This document shows positions 40,139-51,092 of a DNA stretch of 64,000 nt, piece after piece (positions within the stretch are counted from its first letter, which is position 1; every line of letters starts with the position of its first letter). Source of the stretch: Lysobacter arseniciresistens ZS79 (GTDB taxonomy: Bacteria; Pseudomonadota; Gammaproteobacteria; Xanthomonadales; Xanthomonadaceae); NCBI RefSeq assembly GCF_000768335.1, contig NZ_AVPT01000002.1:145387-209386 (forward strand). The letters run 5' to 3'. The position numbers and the translations under genes were made by a program. The notes under the pieces are model-generated. The model saw nothing but the letters and a program-made list of their open reading frames with translations. It had not been told where the DNA came from and did no database searches.

Positions 40139-42055
40139 ATGATCGATCCGCAACGCTATCCGCGCCTGTCCCGCATCTCGGTGCCGGCCGACCTGCGCCA
40201 GTTTCCCGAAGACGAACTGCCGGCCATCGCCGATGAGCTGCGCGGCTACCTGATCGAGCAGGTCGCGCAGTCGGGCGGCCATTTCGGCGCCGGCCTCGGC
40301 GTGATCGAGCTGACCGTCGCCCTGCACTGGCTGTACGACACCCCGGCCGACCGGCTGGTGTGGGACGTCGGCCACCAGACGTACCCGCACAAGATCCTCA
40401 CCGGCCGCCGCGACAGCATCCACACGGTCAAGCAGAAGGACGGCGTCGCGCCGTTCCCCAAGCGCGAGGAGTCCGAATACGACACCTTCGGCGTCGGCCA
40501 CAGCTCGACCAGCATCTCGGCCGCGCTCGGCATGGCGATCGCGCTGCAGCGCGCCGGCGACGACCGCAAGGTGGTCGCGGTGATCGGCGACGGCGCGATC
40601 ACCGGCGGCATGGCGTTCGAGGCGCTGGCCCACGGCGGCGGCATGGGCGACGAGCCCGGCGGCGTCGAGCCGAACCTGCTGGTGATCCTCAACGACAACC
40701 AGATGTCGATCTCCGAGAACGTCGGCGGGGTGACGCGGATGCTCGGGCGGCTCTCGGGCAGCCGCACGCTCAACGCGATCCGCGAGGGCGGCAAGAAGCT
40801 GCTGGGTGACAAGCACGGCGCGCCGGCGCGCTTCGTCAAGCGCTGGGAGGAGCAGTGGAAGGGCATGGTGCTGCCGTCCACCTTCTTCGAGGAGCTGGGC
40901 TTCCACTACACCGGTCCGATCGACGGCCACGACATGGGCGCGCTGCTGGGCGCGCTGAAGACGCTCAAGGGCCTGAAGGGCCCGCAGCTGCTGCACATCA
41001 TCACCACCAAGGGCAAGGGCTACGAGCTCGCCGAGGGCGACCAGATCGGCTACCACGCGGTCAGCCCGTTCGACCCGGCGCAGGGCATGGTCAGCAAGGG
41101 CGGCGCGAAGAAGCCGAGCTACACCGACGTGTTCGGCGACTGGCTGTGCGACATGGCCGCCGCCGACGAGCGCCTGCTCGGCATCACCCCGGCGATGCGC
41201 GAAGGCTCCGGCCTGGTGCGCTTCAGCAGGGAATACCCGCGGCGCTACTTCGACGTCGCCATCGCCGAGCAGCACGCGGTGACGCTGGCCGCCGGCATGG
41301 CCTGCGAGGGCGCCAAGCCGGTGGTCGCGATCTACTCGACCTTCCTGCAGCGCGGCTATGACCAGCTGGTGCACGACGTCGCGATCCAGAACCTCGACGT
41401 GCTGTTCGCGATCGACCGCGGCGGCGTGGTCGGCCCCGACGGCGCCACCCACGCCGGCAACCTCGACCTGAGTTACCTGCGCTGCGTGCCGAACATGGTG
41501 GTGATGGCGCCGGCCGACGAGGAGGAGTGCCGCAAGATGCTGTCGACCGGCTTCCGCTTTGAGGGGCCGGCGGCGGTGCGCTACCCGCGCGGCACCGGTC
41601 CCGGCGTCGCGCTGCAGCCGGGCCTGGACACGCTGCCGATCGGCAAGGCGGAGGTCCGTCGCGAAGGCGGGCCGGTCGCCCTGCTCGCCTTCGGCGCGAT
41701 GGTGGCCGCGGCCGAGCAGGTCGGCGCCGCGCTCGGGCTGACCGTGGTCAACATGCGCTTCGTCAAGCCGCTCGACCGTGAGCTGGTGCTGCGGCTTGCG
41801 GCGCGCCACGAAGGCTTTGTCACGATCGAGGACAACGTGGTCGCCGGTGGTGCCGGCAGCGGCGTGGCCGAACTGCTGGCGGCCGAGGGCGTCACCCTGC
41901 CGGTGCTGCACCTCGGCTTGCCCGACGCGTTCCAGCACCACGCCAGCCGCGAGCAGCTGCTGGCCGAGGCCGGCCTCGACGCCGCGGGCATCGAGGCCAG
42001 CGTACTGGCGCGCTGGCCGGGGCTCGGCCAGGCCCGCGGCACGGCGACCGGCTGA
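40139..42055 (+). CDS. dxs: 1-deoxy-D-xylulose-5-phosphate synthase
   Basis: A 638-residue thiamine-diphosphate enzyme condensing pyruvate and glyceraldehyde-3-phosphate, the first step of the MEP isoprenoid pathway. Seen: [17 protein letters not shown], the ThDP motif from [13 protein letters not shown] to [14 protein letters not shown], and [18 protein letters not shown] and [15 protein letters not shown] in the pyrimidine/transketolase-like part. ATG 40139 is preferred over a TTG directly before it. No strong Shine-Dalgarno is visible. It faces the TraB/GumN gene with only 13 bases between stops. Confidence 0.97.
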   Translation: MIDPQRYPRLSRISVPADLRQFPEDELPAIADELRGYLIEQVAQSGGHFGAGLGVIELTVALHWLYDTPADRLVWDVGHQTYPHKILTGRRDSIHTVKQKDGVAPFPKREESEYDTFGVGHSSTSISAALGMAIALQRAGDDRKVVAVIGDGAITGGMAFEALAHGGGMGDEPGGVEPNLLVILNDNQMSISENVGGVTRMLGRLSGSRTLNAIREGGKKLLGDKHGAPARFVKRWEEQWKGMVLPSTFFEELGFHYTGPIDGHDMGALLGALKTLKGLKGPQLLHIITTKGKGYELAEGDQIGYHAVSPFDPAQGMVSKGGAKKPSYTDVFGDWLCDMAAADERLLGITPAMREGSGLVRFSREYPRRYFDVAIAEQHAVTLAAGMACEGAKPVVAIYSTFLQRGYDQLVHDVAIQNLDVLFAIDRGGVVGPDGATHAGNLDLSYLRCVPNMVVMAPADEEECRKMLSTGFRFEGPAAVRYPRGTGPGVALQPGLDTLPIGKAEVRREGGPVALLAFGAMVAAAEQVGAALGLTVVNMRFVKPLDRELVLRLAARHEGFVTIEDNVVAGGAGSGVAELLAAEGVTLPVLHLGLPDAFQHHASREQLLAEAGLDAAGIEASVLARWPGLGQARGTATG

Positions 42056-42068
42056 CGGCCGTTCCGCG

Positions 42069-43157
42069 TTATCCCAGGGGCCGCGGCTTCACGGATGCGG
42101 CCCCGGTCGCGTCCTCTTCCCCATCGACTTCCTCCTCACCCGGTGCCGCGTCCGCCGGTGACAGCAGGCGGTAGCCGCGTGCCACCAGCCCGGCGAGCAT
42201 CCCGTCCGCCGCCAACACCTCGTCCATCGGCAGCAGCGCGAACGTCACCGCGTTGGCGCCCAGCGCGCGCTCGGCTTCGTCGATCCACAACGTGCGGACC
42301 CGCTCGCCCACGTCGCCGTAACCCCGGCTCTTCGCGAACTCGCTTTCGAACACTGCGCCGAGGCAGGCACGGTCGACGCTGGGGGCCGGCAGGCTGCGCA
42401 GCGTGTCGATGTCACCGGTGGCCCAGGCGTTGGCGCGCGCCACCAGCCGCGGCATCCCGGCTTCAAGCTGCTGCAACGTGCCCTCCATGCAGGCGACGTC
42501 GTTGACGGCGGTGCGGTTGTACGCACGCACCAGCTCGCGCGGCTCCTCGACGTCGGCCCGCACGTTGACCAGCGTCGGCTTGATGCCCTCGGCCTTGAAC
42601 ATCGCCTGCAACTGCCCGACGGCGACCGACTCGCCCAGTCCGTGCTCCTTCAACGCGGCCTTGTTCAATTTGTCGGCGGCGAACATCGGGCGCCAGCGCT
42701 CGACGCTCATCTCCCAGCCGAGGTAGCGCTCCTTCTGCTCCAGCCAGCGCGCATGCAGGTCGGGCGGCAGCACGTCGTCGAGTGTGCGGCCGTCGGGGTT
42801 GCGGCGTATCCGCAGCGCCGACGGCAGCAGCGCCAGTCCGCTGAAAAAGCCGATGTCCGAGTGCACCGCGAAGCCCGGCTCCCACAGCACCTCGTCGGAC
42901 TGCGCGATCGCCGCCTCGACCTCCGCCGAGCGCCACTGCATGTCCAGCGGTAGCGGGTCCACCGTGCCGAGCACCCACAGCACGTGGCCCTCGTCGCTGA
43001 TGACCTTCCACAGGCCCGGCCCCGGCTGCACGCCGGCAACCACCATCGCCTCCATGTCGCGGATTGGCGCATCCATCGCCGCCTCGCCCGCCATTGCCGG
43101 GGCCGCGAACCCGCCGGCCAGCACCGCACCCAGCACCACTGCAACGACACTTCGCAT
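42069..43157 (-). CDS. Secreted TraB/GumN-family protein
   Basis: A 362-residue protein with a signal peptide (residues 1-23, ending APAMAGE). The TraB/GumN (ChaN-related) fold follows: GLWKVISDEGHVLWVLGTVD near the N-terminus and FALLPMDEVLAADGMLAGLVARGY near the C-terminus. The family is thought to act as putative proteases or heme-binding proteins; no proven function. AAGGAG 10 bases before ATG 43157 decides the start. The first gene leftward of tRNA-Pro, from which a terminator separates it. Confidence 0.87.
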   Translation of the reverse strand: MRSVVAVVLGAVLAGGFAAPAMAGEAAMDAPIRDMEAMVVAGVQPGPGLWKVISDEGHVLWVLGTVDPLPLDMQWRSAEVEAAIAQSDEVLWEPGFAVHSDIGFFSGLALLPSALRIRRNPDGRTLDDVLPPDLHARWLEQKERYLGWEMSVERWRPMFAADKLNKAALKEHGLGESVAVGQLQAMFKAEGIKPTLVNVRADVEEPRELVRAYNRTAVNDVACMEGTLQQLEAGMPRLVARANAWATGDIDTLRSLPAPSVDRACLGAVFESEFAKSRGYGDVGERVRTLWIDEAERALGANAVTFALLPMDEVLAADGMLAGLVARGYRLLSPADAAPGEEEVDGEEDATGAASVKPRPLG

Positions 43158-43250
43158 TCCGATCGCTCCTTGTTCCATCGCGGGGACCCGCGCCACTCCG
43201 GCACGGACGTGCGCTGTCGGACCGCGGCGCCACCGTCGAGTTCCACGGAA

Positions 43251-43280
43251 CGCAAAACGCCCGGCACTGGGCCGGGCGTT
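43251..43280 (-). terminator. Intrinsic terminator after tRNA-Pro
   Basis: A 9-bp stem AACGCCCGG/CCGGGCGTT (43256-43264 and 43272-43280), followed on the minus strand by four T. It starts 14 bases after the tRNA 3' end. Confidence 0.8.
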
Positions 43281-43294
43281 TCGCGTGTTCGAAC

Positions 43295-43371
43295 TGGTCG
43301 GGACGGCCGGATTTGAACCGACGACCACCTGTCCCCCAGACAGGTGCGCTACCAGGCTGCGCTACGCCCCG
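43295..43371 (-). tRNA. tRNA-Pro (GGG)
   Basis: A 77-base cloverleaf on the minus strand: acceptor CGGGGCG (from 43371) pairs with CGTCCCG including one G-U pair, the anticodon loop is CTGGGGG (GGG), and CCA is encoded (43295-43297). Last gene of the thrS-pheST-ihfA-merR direction, a conserved neighbour of merR/ihfA. Confidence 0.96.
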
Positions 43372-43441
43372 AGTGTGTTGCATCCGCCTGTGCGGCGGCC
43401 GGTGATTATAGCCGAGTTGGCGATTGCCGCCATCGCCCCGA

Positions 43442-43798
43442 TCAGCGACGCAGCAGTTGCAGGACCTCTTCCAGCTCCATCCGGACCTGCTTGATGATCT
43501 GCGAACTCAGCGCCGACTCGTCGCGCGCGGCCTCGCCCTCCAGGCGCAGCCGGGCGCCGCCGATGGTGTAGCCCTGCTCGTACAGCAGCCCGCGGATCTG
43601 CCGGACCATCAGCACCTCGTGGCGCTGGTAGTAGCGGCGGTTGCCGCGGCGCTTGACCGGGTTGAGCGACGGGAATTCCGTCTCCCAGTAGCGCAGCACG
43701 TGCGGCTTGACGTCGCACAGCTCGCTGACCTCGCCGATGGTGAAGTAGCGCTTGGCCGGGATCGGCGGGAGCTCGCGGTTGCTGCCGGGGTCAAGCAT
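43442..43798 (-). CDS. MerR-family transcriptional regulator next to ihfA
   Basis: A 118-residue protein with the MerR winged helix [20 protein letters not shown] and [23 protein letters not shown] (in pieces), followed by a short coiled coil ([16 protein letters not shown]). It has no metal-binding cysteine cluster. Members at this locus, directly after ihfA, are widespread in proteobacteria; the target is unknown. ATG 43798 overlaps the ihfA stop by 8 bp. Confidence 0.93.
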   Translation of the reverse strand: MLDPGSNRELPPIPAKRYFTIGEVSELCDVKPHVLRYWETEFPSLNPVKRRGNRRYYQRHEVLMVRQIRGLLYEQGYTIGGARLRLEGEAARDESALSSQIIKQVRMELEEVLQLLRR

Positions 43799-44096
43799 GG
43801 GCGGCGCCTCCGGCGTAGGCCTCGACGCGTTCCTTCAGCTTCTGCCCCGGCTTGAACGTCACCACCGTGCGGGCGGAGATCGGGATCTCCTCACCGGTCT
43901 TGGGGTTGCGGCCGGGGCGCTGGTTCTTGCGGCGCAGGTCGAAGTTGCCGAACCCCGACAGCTTGACCTGGCGGCCGCTCTCGAGCGCCTGGCGCAGGCT
44001 GTCGAAGAACGCGTCGACGAATTCCTTCGCCTCGCGCTTGTTGAGGCCGACCTCGTCGAAGAGGCGCTCGGCCATTTCAGCCTTGGTCAATGCCAT
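43791..44096 (-). CDS. ihfA: Integration host factor subunit alpha
   Basis: A 101-residue HU/IHF-family protein. The typical alpha-subunit start ([20 protein letters not shown]) is followed by the DNA-binding arm with signature [22 protein letters not shown] and the tip [13 protein letters not shown]. With IhfB it bends DNA sharply. It follows pheT by 27 bases in the classical pheST-ihfA order. Confidence 0.97.
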   Translation of the reverse strand: MALTKAEMAERLFDEVGLNKREAKEFVDAFFDSLRQALESGRQVKLSGFGNFDLRRKNQRPGRNPKTGEEIPISARTVVTFKPGQKLKERVEAYAGGAAHA

Positions 44097-44123
44097 TGCT
44101 TCCTTCCTGCCCTGCCGGTGGCG

Positions 44124-46511
44124 TCAACCGCGGATCGTGGCCGCGTGCGCCTGTTGCAACCGCGTGGTCACCGCGGCGACCACCGCGTCCACGTCATGAT
44201 CGGTCAGGGTGCGCGTTTCTTCCTGCAGAATCAAGCCCATAGCGAGACTCTTGCATCCAGATTCCACCCCCTTGCCCTGGTACACGTCGAACAGCACCAG
44301 GTCGCGCAGCACCGGGCCCGCGGCGGCGCGGACGGTACCGGCCAGTGCATCCCAGGCGACGTCCTGCGGGACCACGAAGGCGAGGTCGCGGCGGACCGAG
44401 GGGAAGCGCGAACGGGCCGCGGCCTTCGGCAGCGGACGCGCCAGCAACGGGTCGAGGTCGAGTTCGAAGGCGACCACGTCGACATCGATCTCCAGCTCGC
44501 CGGCCAGCCGCGGATGCAGCTGGCCGATCCAGCCGAGCCGGGTTTCGGTTTCGCCATCGATGCGGAACACGTCGGCGGAACGACCCGGATGCGCCCAGGC
44601 CGGGCGTGAGGGGCGGAACTCGAGCCGTGCGCCCGACACCGCCGCCAGGCTTTCCAGGTCGCCCTTGAGGTCGTGGAAGCCGACCGGCCGCGAGGCGCTG
44701 CCCCACTGCTCGGGGTCGGCCGTGCCACAGACCGCGGCCGCGACCCGCAACGTGTGCAGCGGCGCTTCGCCAGTCTGCGCGGTGAACACGTTGCCGATCT
44801 CGAACAGCCGCACGCGCGACTGCTGGCGGGCGGTGTTGCGGCCCAGCGCGGCCACCAGCCCCGGCAGCAGCATGGTGCGCATGACGCCCAACTCGGCACT
44901 GAGCGGGTTGGCCAGCGCGACGCTGCCGTCGGTGGCACCCCAGGCCTGCAGCAGCGCGGCGTCGACGAAGGCGTAGTTGAGCGCCTCCAGGCAGCCGCGC
45001 GCGGCCAGGTGGCGGCGCACCACGCCGCCCTCGACCCGTGCCTCGCTCGGTGCCACCAGCCGCGACGCGCCGCCGGGCAGCGTGGTCGGCACGGTGTCAT
45101 AGCCGTGGATGCGGGCGACCTCCTCGATCAGGTCCTCCTCGATCGCGAGGTCGAAGCGGCGGCTCGGCGCGGTGACCTGCCAGCCGGCCGGGTCCGCTTC
45201 CACGGCAAGTCCGAGGGCGCGGAGGATGCGCTCGACCTCGCCATCGGCGACCGCCAGGCCGAGCACGCGCTTGAGCCGCTCGCGACGCAGCAGGATGGGG
45301 CTTGGCCGCGGCAGGTGTTCCGGCAGCGTCGCCTCGACCACCTCGCCAGGCGTGCCGCCGGCAGCGTCGAGGATCAGCCGGGTGGCGTACTCCAGCGCGA
45401 GCCGCGGCAGCGCCGGGTCGACGCCGCGCTCGAACCGGTGGGCGGCGTCGGTGTGCAGGCCAAGCTTGCGACTGCGACCGATGATCGCTGCGGGCGCGAA
45501 GTGGGCGGCCTCGAGGAAGACGTTGCGGCTGGCGTCGGTCACGCGGGTGTCGAAGCCGCCCATCACGCCGGCCAGCGCGACCGGGCGGTCGGCGTCGGTC
45601 ACCAGCAGGAAGCCGTCGTCGAGCTTGGCCTCGCGGCCGTCGAGCAGCTTGAGCATTTCGCCGTCGCGGGCGCGGCGCACCCCGACCGGGCCGGACAGGG
45701 TGTCGCGGTCGAACGCGTGCATCGGCTGGCCGAGTTCGAGCATCACGTACTGGGTCACGTCGACCAGCAGCGACACCGGGCGCACGCCACTGCGGCGCAG
45801 GCGCTCGGCGATCCGCCACGGGGTCGGCGCGGCGGCGTCGACACCCTCGATCACGCGGCCGCAGTAGCGCGGCGCGTCGGCGCCGGCGTGCAGTTCGACC
45901 GGCAGGCTGGCATCGCTGGCCGGATCGACCGGCTCGATATCCATCGGCGCGACCTCGCTGCCCGAGGCGGCAGCGACGTCGTAGGCGATGCCACGCACGC
46001 CGAAGCAGTCGGCGCGGTTGGGGGTCAGCTTGATCTCGATGCTGGCGTCGGGCAGGCCCAGCAGCGCCGCCATCGGCTGGCCGACGACGGCGTCGCCCGG
46101 CAGTTCAAGCAGGCCGGAAGCGTCGGCGTCGGTGCCCAGTTCCCTGGCCGAGCACAGCATCCCGAAGGATTCGACGCCGCGCAGCTTCGCCGGCGTGATC
46201 GCCATGCCGCCGGGCAGTACCGCGCCGACCTTCGCCAGCGGCGCTTTCAGCCCCACGCGCGCGTTGGGCGCCCCGCAGACGATCTGCAACGTCTCGCCAT
46301 TGCCGGCGTCGACCGTGCAGACCTGCAGGCGGTCGGCCTCGGGATGCTTCTGCGCGCCGACGATCCGCGCCACCACCACGTTGTCGAGCGCGCCGCCGAG
46401 GGCGGTGACCTCCTCGACCTCCAGCCCGATGGCGGTGAGGGTCGCCACCAGCTCGTCGCGGCTGGCGGTGGTCGGCACGTGCTGGCGCAGCCAGTTCTCG
46501 GAAAATTTCAT
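44124..46511 (-). CDS. pheT: Phenylalanyl-tRNA synthetase beta subunit
   Basis: A 795-residue beta subunit of the alpha2-beta2 enzyme charging tRNA-Phe. Visible: the N-terminal tRNA-binding OB fold (QVCTVDAGNGETLQIVCGAPN region, here cited as LQIVCGAPN), the B3/B4 editing region with GFDTRVTDASRNVFLEAAHF, B5 around VTAPSRRFDLAIEEDLIEE, and the C-terminal FDX-ACB domain (SRFPSVRRDLAFVV). ATG 46511 starts the conserved KFSENWLRQHV. 19 bases after pheS. Confidence 0.98.
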   Translation of the reverse strand: MKFSENWLRQHVPTTASRDELVATLTAIGLEVEEVTALGGALDNVVVARIVGAQKHPEADRLQVCTVDAGNGETLQIVCGAPNARVGLKAPLAKVGAVLPGGMAITPAKLRGVESFGMLCSARELGTDADASGLLELPGDAVVGQPMAALLGLPDASIEIKLTPNRADCFGVRGIAYDVAAASGSEVAPMDIEPVDPASDASLPVELHAGADAPRYCGRVIEGVDAAAPTPWRIAERLRRSGVRPVSLLVDVTQYVMLELGQPMHAFDRDTLSGPVGVRRARDGEMLKLLDGREAKLDDGFLLVTDADRPVALAGVMGGFDTRVTDASRNVFLEAAHFAPAAIIGRSRKLGLHTDAAHRFERGVDPALPRLALEYATRLILDAAGGTPGEVVEATLPEHLPRPSPILLRRERLKRVLGLAVADGEVERILRALGLAVEADPAGWQVTAPSRRFDLAIEEDLIEEVARIHGYDTVPTTLPGGASRLVAPSEARVEGGVVRRHLAARGCLEALNYAFVDAALLQAWGATDGSVALANPLSAELGVMRTMLLPGLVAALGRNTARQQSRVRLFEIGNVFTAQTGEAPLHTLRVAAAVCGTADPEQWGSASRPVGFHDLKGDLESLAAVSGARLEFRPSRPAWAHPGRSADVFRIDGETETRLGWIGQLHPRLAGELEIDVDVVAFELDLDPLLARPLPKAAARSRFPSVRRDLAFVVPQDVAWDALAGTVRAAAGPVLRDLVLFDVYQGKGVESGCKSLAMGLILQEETRTLTDHDVDAVVAAVTTRLQQAHAATIRG

Positions 46512-46530
46512 CGCGTGGTCCGTGTGCGGG

Positions 46531-47556
<1,026 letters not shown>

Positions 47557-47574
47557 TCACCGGACGATTCCGGT

Positions 47575-47646
47575 GTAGGAGCGACGTCAGTCGCGACCCG
47601 CCGAACCGTGAGGCGATGTACAGGTCGCGACTGACGTCGCTCCTAC
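47575..47646. repeat. REP-type palindrome (copy 1, between rplT and pheS)
   Basis: Two perfectly complementary 23-base arms (47575-47597 and 47624-47646; core GTAGGAGCGACGTCAGTCGC) flank a 26-base spacer. Spacer and arms match copy 2 at 51093-51165 in inverse orientation. It is an extragenic palindrome, probably dispersed in the genome by a REP-associated transposase. Confidence 0.85.
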
Positions 47647-47660
47647 AAAAGCCTCTGCCC

Positions 47661-47700
47661 CCAAAACGAAACATGGGGAAGGACTTGCGCCCTTCCCCAT
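47661..47700 (-). terminator. Hairpin between rplT and pheS (possible attenuator)
   Basis: A 10-bp perfect stem ATGGGGAAGG/CCTTCCCCAT (47700-47691 with 47682-47673 on the minus strand) with an 8-base loop, followed by GTTTCGTTTTGG. The T-tract is interrupted, so termination would be partial; this suits modulation of pheST within the longer operon. Confidence 0.6.
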
Positions 47701-47760
47701 GCGTGTACTTCGTTGTCCGATCGCGGCGCATCGCTTCCGACGCGACCGCGACGCGACACC

Positions 47761-48120
47761 TTACGCTGCGAGCGCGCTCTTGGCCTTCTCGGTCAGCGCG
47801 GTAAAACCCGCCGCGTCGTGCACGGCGATGTCCGCCAGCACCTTGCGGTCGAGGGTGATACCGGCCTTCATCAGGCCGTTCATGAAGCGGCTGTAGCTGA
47901 TACCGTTGGCGCGGGACGCCGCGTTGATGCGGGCGATCCACAGCGAACGGAAATTGCGCTTCTTCTGCTTGCGGCCGATGTAGGCGTACTGCAGCGCCTT
48001 GGTGACCGCCTGCTTGGCGACGCGGAAGACCTTGCGGCGGGCGTGGTAGTAGCCCTTGGCCTGCTTGAGGATCTTCTTGTGGCGACGACGCGCCTGCACA
48101 CCACGTTTGACTCGTGCCAT
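47761..48120 (-). CDS. rplT: 50S ribosomal protein L20
   Basis: 119 residues, the standard L20 length, with the basic N-terminus [20 protein letters not shown] and the C-terminal RNA-binding [17 protein letters not shown]20 binds 23S rRNA early in assembly and is known in other bacteria to repress its own operon through the rpmI leader. GGAGG precedes ATG 48120. 13 bases after rpmI. Confidence 0.99.
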   Translation of the reverse strand: MARVKRGVQARRRHKKILKQAKGYYHARRKVFRVAKQAVTKALQYAYIGRKQKKRNFRSLWIARINAASRANGISYSRFMNGLMKAGITLDRKVLADIAVHDAAGFTALTEKAKSALAA

Positions 48121-48133
48121 TTCTCAGTCCTCC

Positions 48134-48331
48134 TCAGGCGTACGGCAACATGCGGGTGATACGACCGGCATCCTCGGCGCGGACGTGGTTCGTCTGCCGC
48201 AGGTTGCGCTTCCGCTTGGTCGCCTTCTTGGTGAGGATGTGGCTACGGTTGGCGTGGCCGCACTTGAACTTGCCGGACGCGGTCTTGCGGAAACGCTTGG
48301 CCGCACCGCGATGGGTCTTGATCTTGGGCAT
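48134..48331 (-). CDS. rpmI: 50S ribosomal protein L35
   Basis: 65 residues with the L35 pattern [19 protein letters not shown] and [17 protein letters not shown] 8 bases before ATG 48331 is the ribosome-binding site. Preceded by a 247-base leader with hairpins. Confidence 0.99.
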   Translation of the reverse strand: MPKIKTHRGAAKRFRKTASGKFKCGHANRSHILTKKATKRKRNLRQTNHVRAEDAGRITRMLPYA

Positions 48332-48578
48332 TGCGAATGTCCTTACGGGTTCTTGTCACTGGCCTGGGCGGTGGCTTGCGCCACGCTTTCCGTCCTGCCC
48401 GTGCCGGCTTGTAAGTCATTGATTCGAATGGAATCAAGACCGGTCCTGACGCTGGGTGCAAGCTGCACACAACAAACCCCGGCGAGCCGGGCCGGCCATT
48501 ATGCCGTCCACGCGCCGGGGTTGCAAATACCGCTTTGGAATCAGTCGCTTCGGCCGGGCACATGGCCCGGCCGGGGCG
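48332..48578 (-). promoter_or_regulatory. infC-rpmI intergenic leader with hairpins
   Basis: The 247 bases contain three inverted repeats: GGCCGGGC/GCCCGGCC right after infC (48552-48559 with 48565-48572), a long-range AACCCCGGCG/CGCCGGGGTT (48475-48484 with 48513-48522), and TTGATTC/GAATCAA (48419-48425 with 48431-48437). None has a good T-tract. A leader for L20-mediated autoregulation is likely from known operons, but the exact site is not recognised. Confidence 0.45.
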
Positions 48579-49103
48579 TCAGGCCTTCTTCTTCGGCGCG
48601 ATCATCATCACCATCTGCCGGCCTTCAAGGCGCGGGCGCGACTCGATGACGATGTCCTCGCCGAGGTCGGCCTCGATCCGGGCGGCCATCTCGCGGCCAA
48701 GCTCCTGGTGGCTCATCTCGCGGCCACGGAAGCGGATGTTGACCTTGATCTTGTCGCCGTCCTCCAGGAACCCGCGCATCTTGCGCAGCTTGATCTGGTA
48801 GTCACCCTCGTCGGTGACCGGGCGGAACTTGACCTCCTTGATCTCGACCTGCTTCTGCTTCTTCTTGGCCGCGTTGGCCTTCTTCTGCAGGTCGAACATG
48901 AACTTGCCGAAATCCATCACGCGGCAGACCGGCGGGTCGCCATGCGGCTGGATCTCGACCAGGTCGAGTCCTTCTTCCTGGGCAAGGCTCAGGGCTTCAT
49001 CGCGCGACAGGACGCCGACCATCTCGCCGTCGCTGCCGATCACGCGTACTTTGGGGACGCGGATTTCCTGATTCTTGCGATTCCGCTTGTCGGGGGTACT
49101 GAT
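48579..49103 (-). CDS. infC: Translation initiation factor IF-3, ATC start
   Basis: A 174-residue IF-3 with VCRVMDFGKFMFD, EIKEVKFRPVTDEGDYQIK and IRFRGREMSHQELG. Sequence similarity to IF-3 begins at STPDKRNRKNQEIRV, directly behind an ATC codon (49103-49101) that has GGAG 8 bases upstream. No ATG or GTG lies there, so ATC is the probable start. A rare AUU/AUC/AUA start is the known device by which IF-3 limits its own synthesis. An in-frame ATG at 49163 would add 20 unrelated residues starting 7 bases after the thrS stop and is less likely. Confidence 0.9.
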   Translation of the reverse strand: MSTPDKRNRKNQEIRVPKVRVIGSDGEMVGVLSRDEALSLAQEEGLDLVEIQPHGDPPVCRVMDFGKFMFDLQKKANAAKKKQKQVEIKEVKFRPVTDEGDYQIKLRKMRGFLEDGDKIKVNIRFRGREMSHQELGREMAARIEADLGEDIVIESRPRLEGRQMVMMIAPKKKA

Positions 49104-49169
49104 ATTGCAATCTCCGGTATCGATCGTGCCGGCCGCGACAATGCGGCCGGGTCCCTTTCCCACGCTGCC

Positions 49170-51071
49170 TCAGCGTGCGTTTTCGTCACGTAAACGCGCG
49201 GCGAATTCGGCGGTGGTCATCGACCCCAGATCCTCCCCTCCGCGGGTCCGCACCGCAACCAGGCCGTCATCCCGCTCGCGGTCCCCGACCACCAGCAGGT
49301 ACGGCACCCGCTGCAGCGTGTGCTCGCGGATCTTACGGCCGATTTTCTCGTTGCGCAAATCGCTTTCGACCCGGACCCCTTGATTTGCAAGGGAATTCCG
49401 GACATCGGTGACGTAGTCGGCCTGCGCATCGGTGATGTTCATCACGACCGCCTGCACCGGAGCCAGCCACGCCGGCAACAGGCCTGCGTGATGCTCGATC
49501 AGGATGCCGATGAAGCGCTCCATCGAGCCCACGATGGCGCGGTGCAGCATGACCGGGTGCCGCCGCTGGCTGCTTTCGTCGACGTACTCCGCGCCGAGCC
49601 GGCCCGGCATCATGAAATCGACCTGCATGGTGCCCAGCTGCCAGGTGCGGCCGATCGCGTCGCGCAGGTGGTACTCGATCTTCGGGCCATAGAAGGCGCC
49701 CTCGCCCGGCAGCTCCTTCCACTCCACGCCGGCCGAACGCAGGGCCGCGCGCAGGGCGTCCTCGGCCTTGTCCCAGGTGGCGTCGTCGCCCAGCCGCGGC
49801 TCCGGGCGCAGGGCCAGCTTGACCTGCACGTCGGTGAAGCCGAAGTCGGCGTAGACCTTCATCGCCTGCGCGTGGAAGGCGGTGACCTCGGCCTCGATCT
49901 GTCCTTCGGTGCAGAACACGTGGCCGTCGTCCTGGGTGAAGCCGCGCACGCGCAGGATGCCGTGCAGCGCGCCGGACGGCTCGTTGCGGTGGCAGGCGCC
50001 GAACTCGCCGTAGCGGATCGGCAGGTCGCGGTAGCTGTGCAGGCCGTGGTTGAACACCTGCACGTGGCCCGGGCAGTTCATCGGCTTTAGGGCGTAGGTG
50101 CGCTTCTCCGACTCGGTGAAGAACATGTTCTCCTTGTAGTTGTCCCAGTGGCCGGACTTCTGCCACAGGGAAACGTCGAGGATCTGCGGGCAGCGCACTT
50201 CCTGGTAGCCGGACCGGCGGTAGACCTTGCGCATGTAGTCCTCGACCACCTGCCAGATCGACCAGCCCTTCGGATGCCAGAAGATCAGGCCCGGCGCCTC
50301 TTCCTGCAGGTGGAACAGGTCCTGCTGCCTGGCGATCTTGCGGTGGTCGCGCTTCTCGGCCTCCTCGATCTGGTGCAGGTACGCCTTGAGGTCCTTGTCG
50401 TTGAGCCAGGCGGTGCCGTAGATGCGGCTGAGCATCTGGTTGTTGTGGTCGCCGCGCCAGTAGGCGCCGGCCACCTTCATCAGCTTGAAGCTGCGCAGCT
50501 TGTCCGTGCCCGGCACGTGCGGGCCGCGGCACAGGTCGGTGAACTCGCCCTGGCTGTAGAGCGACAGCTCCTCGTTGGCGGGGATCGACTCGATGATCTG
50601 CGCCTTGTACTCCTCGCCCATGTCGCGGAAGAACTTCGTGGCGTCGTCGCGCGACTTGACCGAGCGGCTGACCGGCTGCGCCTCCTTGACGATCTTCTGC
50701 ATCTCGGCCTCGATCGCCGGCAGGTCCTCCGGCGTGAACGGGCGCTCGTAGGCGAAGTCGTAGTAGAAGCCGTTGTCGATCACCGGGCCGATCGTGACCT
50801 GCGCGCCCGGGTACAGGCGCTGCACGGCCTGGGCCAGAAGGTGGGCGGTGGAGTGGCGCAGCACCTCGAGCGCGTCGGGATGCTTGTCGGTGACGATCTC
50901 GAGCGCGGCGTCGTGGTCGATACGGTGGCTGGTGTCGACCAGTTTTCCGTCGACCTTGCCGGCCAGCGCGGCCTTGGCCAGGCCGGGGCCAATCGAGGCG
51001 GCGACGTCGGCGACGGTGACGGGGTTTTCGAACTCGCGGCGCGAGCCGTCGGGGAGCGTGATTGCGATCAT
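49170..51071 (-). CDS. thrS: Threonyl-tRNA synthetase
   Basis: A 633-residue class II synthetase: TGS domain (1-61, [20 protein letters not shown]), editing domain with [11 protein letters not shown], catalytic zinc Cys in [10 protein letters not shown], motif 2 ([15 protein letters not shown], then [13 protein letters not shown]) and the C-terminal anticodon-binding domain. ATG 51071 begins the canonical IAITLPDGS. No strong Shine-Dalgarno is seen; a REP palindrome ends 22 bases upstream. Further up lie a terminator and a Thr-codon leader, which suggest attenuation control. Confidence 0.98.
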   Translation of the reverse strand: MIAITLPDGSRREFENPVTVADVAASIGPGLAKAALAGKVDGKLVDTSHRIDHDAALEIVTDKHPDALEVLRHSTAHLLAQAVQRLYPGAQVTIGPVIDNGFYYDFAYERPFTPEDLPAIEAEMQKIVKEAQPVSRSVKSRDDATKFFRDMGEEYKAQIIESIPANEELSLYSQGEFTDLCRGPHVPGTDKLRSFKLMKVAGAYWRGDHNNQMLSRIYGTAWLNDKDLKAYLHQIEEAEKRDHRKIARQQDLFHLQEEAPGLIFWHPKGWSIWQVVEDYMRKVYRRSGYQEVRCPQILDVSLWQKSGHWDNYKENMFFTESEKRTYALKPMNCPGHVQVFNHGLHSYRDLPIRYGEFGACHRNEPSGALHGILRVRGFTQDDGHVFCTEGQIEAEVTAFHAQAMKVYADFGFTDVQVKLALRPEPRLGDDATWDKAEDALRAALRSAGVEWKELPGEGAFYGPKIEYHLRDAIGRTWQLGTMQVDFMMPGRLGAEYVDESSQRRHPVMLHRAIVGSMERFIGILIEHHAGLLPAWLAPVQAVVMNITDAQADYVTDVRNSLANQGVRVESDLRNEKIGRKIREHTLQRVPYLLVVGDRERDDGLVAVRTRGGEDLGSMTTAEFAARLRDENAR

Positions 51072-51092
51072 GGGGCCATCTATCGGGTCTTT

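Noticed and set aside
49104..49163. ATG start for infC 20 codons upstream
   Set aside because: The extra residues are not IF-3-like, and the ATC at 49103 has the ribosome-binding site.
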